A stretch of 31,093 nucleotides of DNA from RYN-133 sp036497285 (lineage in GTDB: Bacteria > Actinomycetota > Actinomycetes > Mycobacteriales > Jatrophihabitantaceae), in assembly GCA_036497285.1 (NCBI GenBank), contig DASXJR010000070.1:1-31093 (forward strand), given 5' to 3'. A program made the translations under genes and the position numbers. How positions within the stretch are numbered: position 1 is the first letter of the stretch; every line of letters begins with the position of its first letter. The notes beneath the pieces were generated by a model. It was given only the letters and a program-made list of their open reading frames with translations, searched no databases and was not told where the DNA came from. Positions 31,029 to 31,093 of this stretch are shown here, in pieces.

Positions 31029-31093
31029 GTGGACTTTGACGTCCTCATCGAAATCCCGCGTGGCAGTCGCAACAAGTACGAGGTCGACCACGA
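31029..31093 (+). CDS. ppa: Inorganic pyrophosphatase, N-terminal fragment
   Basis: Only the first 21 codons are in the window (frame continues beyond the end). VDFDVLIEIPRGSRNKYEVDH is the highly conserved N-terminus of family I soluble pyrophosphatase, in which IEIP.G..NKYE is a signature. The GTG start has AGGAGAGGAG 8-17 bases upstream. Hydrolyses pyrophosphate to drive biosynthesis. Divergent from the PBP4-type gene, as in M. tuberculosis (Rv3628 beside Rv3627c). The 48-base shared upstream region holds ACTATGT near 30990, which could contribute a -10 element. Confidence 0.93.
   Translation, partial: MDFDVLIEIPRGSRNKYEVDH

Noticed and set aside
1..31093. CRISPR arrays, tRNA/rRNA genes, insertion sequences, prophage genes
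   Set aside because: No regularly spaced repeats, cloverleaf-like segments, transposase or integrase motifs were seen on either strand.

Overview
This is a GC-rich actinobacterial chromosome segment with dense, often overlapping genes (many ATGA, GTGA and TGATG junctions, frequent GTG starts). The right third, about 21.0-31.1 kb, keeps the gene set and order known from Mycobacterium tuberculosis: ppa | dacB-like - zincin - tilS - hpt - ftsH - folE - folP - folB - folK - DUF3180 - Ala/Pro-rich membrane protein. This points to Actinomycetota close to Mycobacteriales or Frankiales-type lineages. Genus cannot be fixed from sequence alone, and the rest of the window does not look like M. tuberculosis.

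Layout: (a) 1-1.8 kb, the end of an acyl-CoA catabolic operon on the + strand (acyl-CoA dehydrogenase 3' end, enoyl-CoA hydratase, TetR regulator), with overlapping stop/start codons. (b) 1.8-7.2 kb, a DM13-domain membrane protein, a MalT/LAL-type LuxR regulator, an APC permease and an SDR. (c) 7.2-10.4 kb, an ECF sigma factor and a zinc-finger anti-sigma factor separated by a small gene on the opposite strand, with a long dyad between the divergent sigma and small-gene starts. The anti-sigma gene lies 11 bases after a GH15 glucoamylase/trehalase gene. (d) 10.4-17.1 kb, a long minus-strand cluster: glucose 1-dehydrogenase, cyclase-family hydrolase, GMC oxidoreductase, redoxin, FAD disulfide oxidoreductase, CPA2 antiporter, then GH15. 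(e) 17.2-21.0 kb, a conserved hypothetical, an S51 peptidase, an exported protein, an aldo/keto reductase and a MerR regulator. (f) 21.0-31.1 kb, the conserved folate/FtsH/purine-salvage/TilS/PBP4 block and the first codons of inorganic pyrophosphatase.

Two things stand out. First, a roughly 90-bp intergenic element occurs twice, in inverted orientation, at 1820-1911 and 18901-18992. It brackets essentially all of the accessory genes and carries a 10-bp hairpin arm pair. Second, genes 10437-17088 plus GH15 read as a candidate stress-linked glucose-oxidation module: glucose release, oxidation to the lactone, further flavin oxidation, a thiol redox pair and proton/cation exchange, beside a rearranged sigma/anti-sigma locus. 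Both are inferences that need genome-wide comparison. No tRNA, rRNA, CRISPR array or recognisable transposase was seen.
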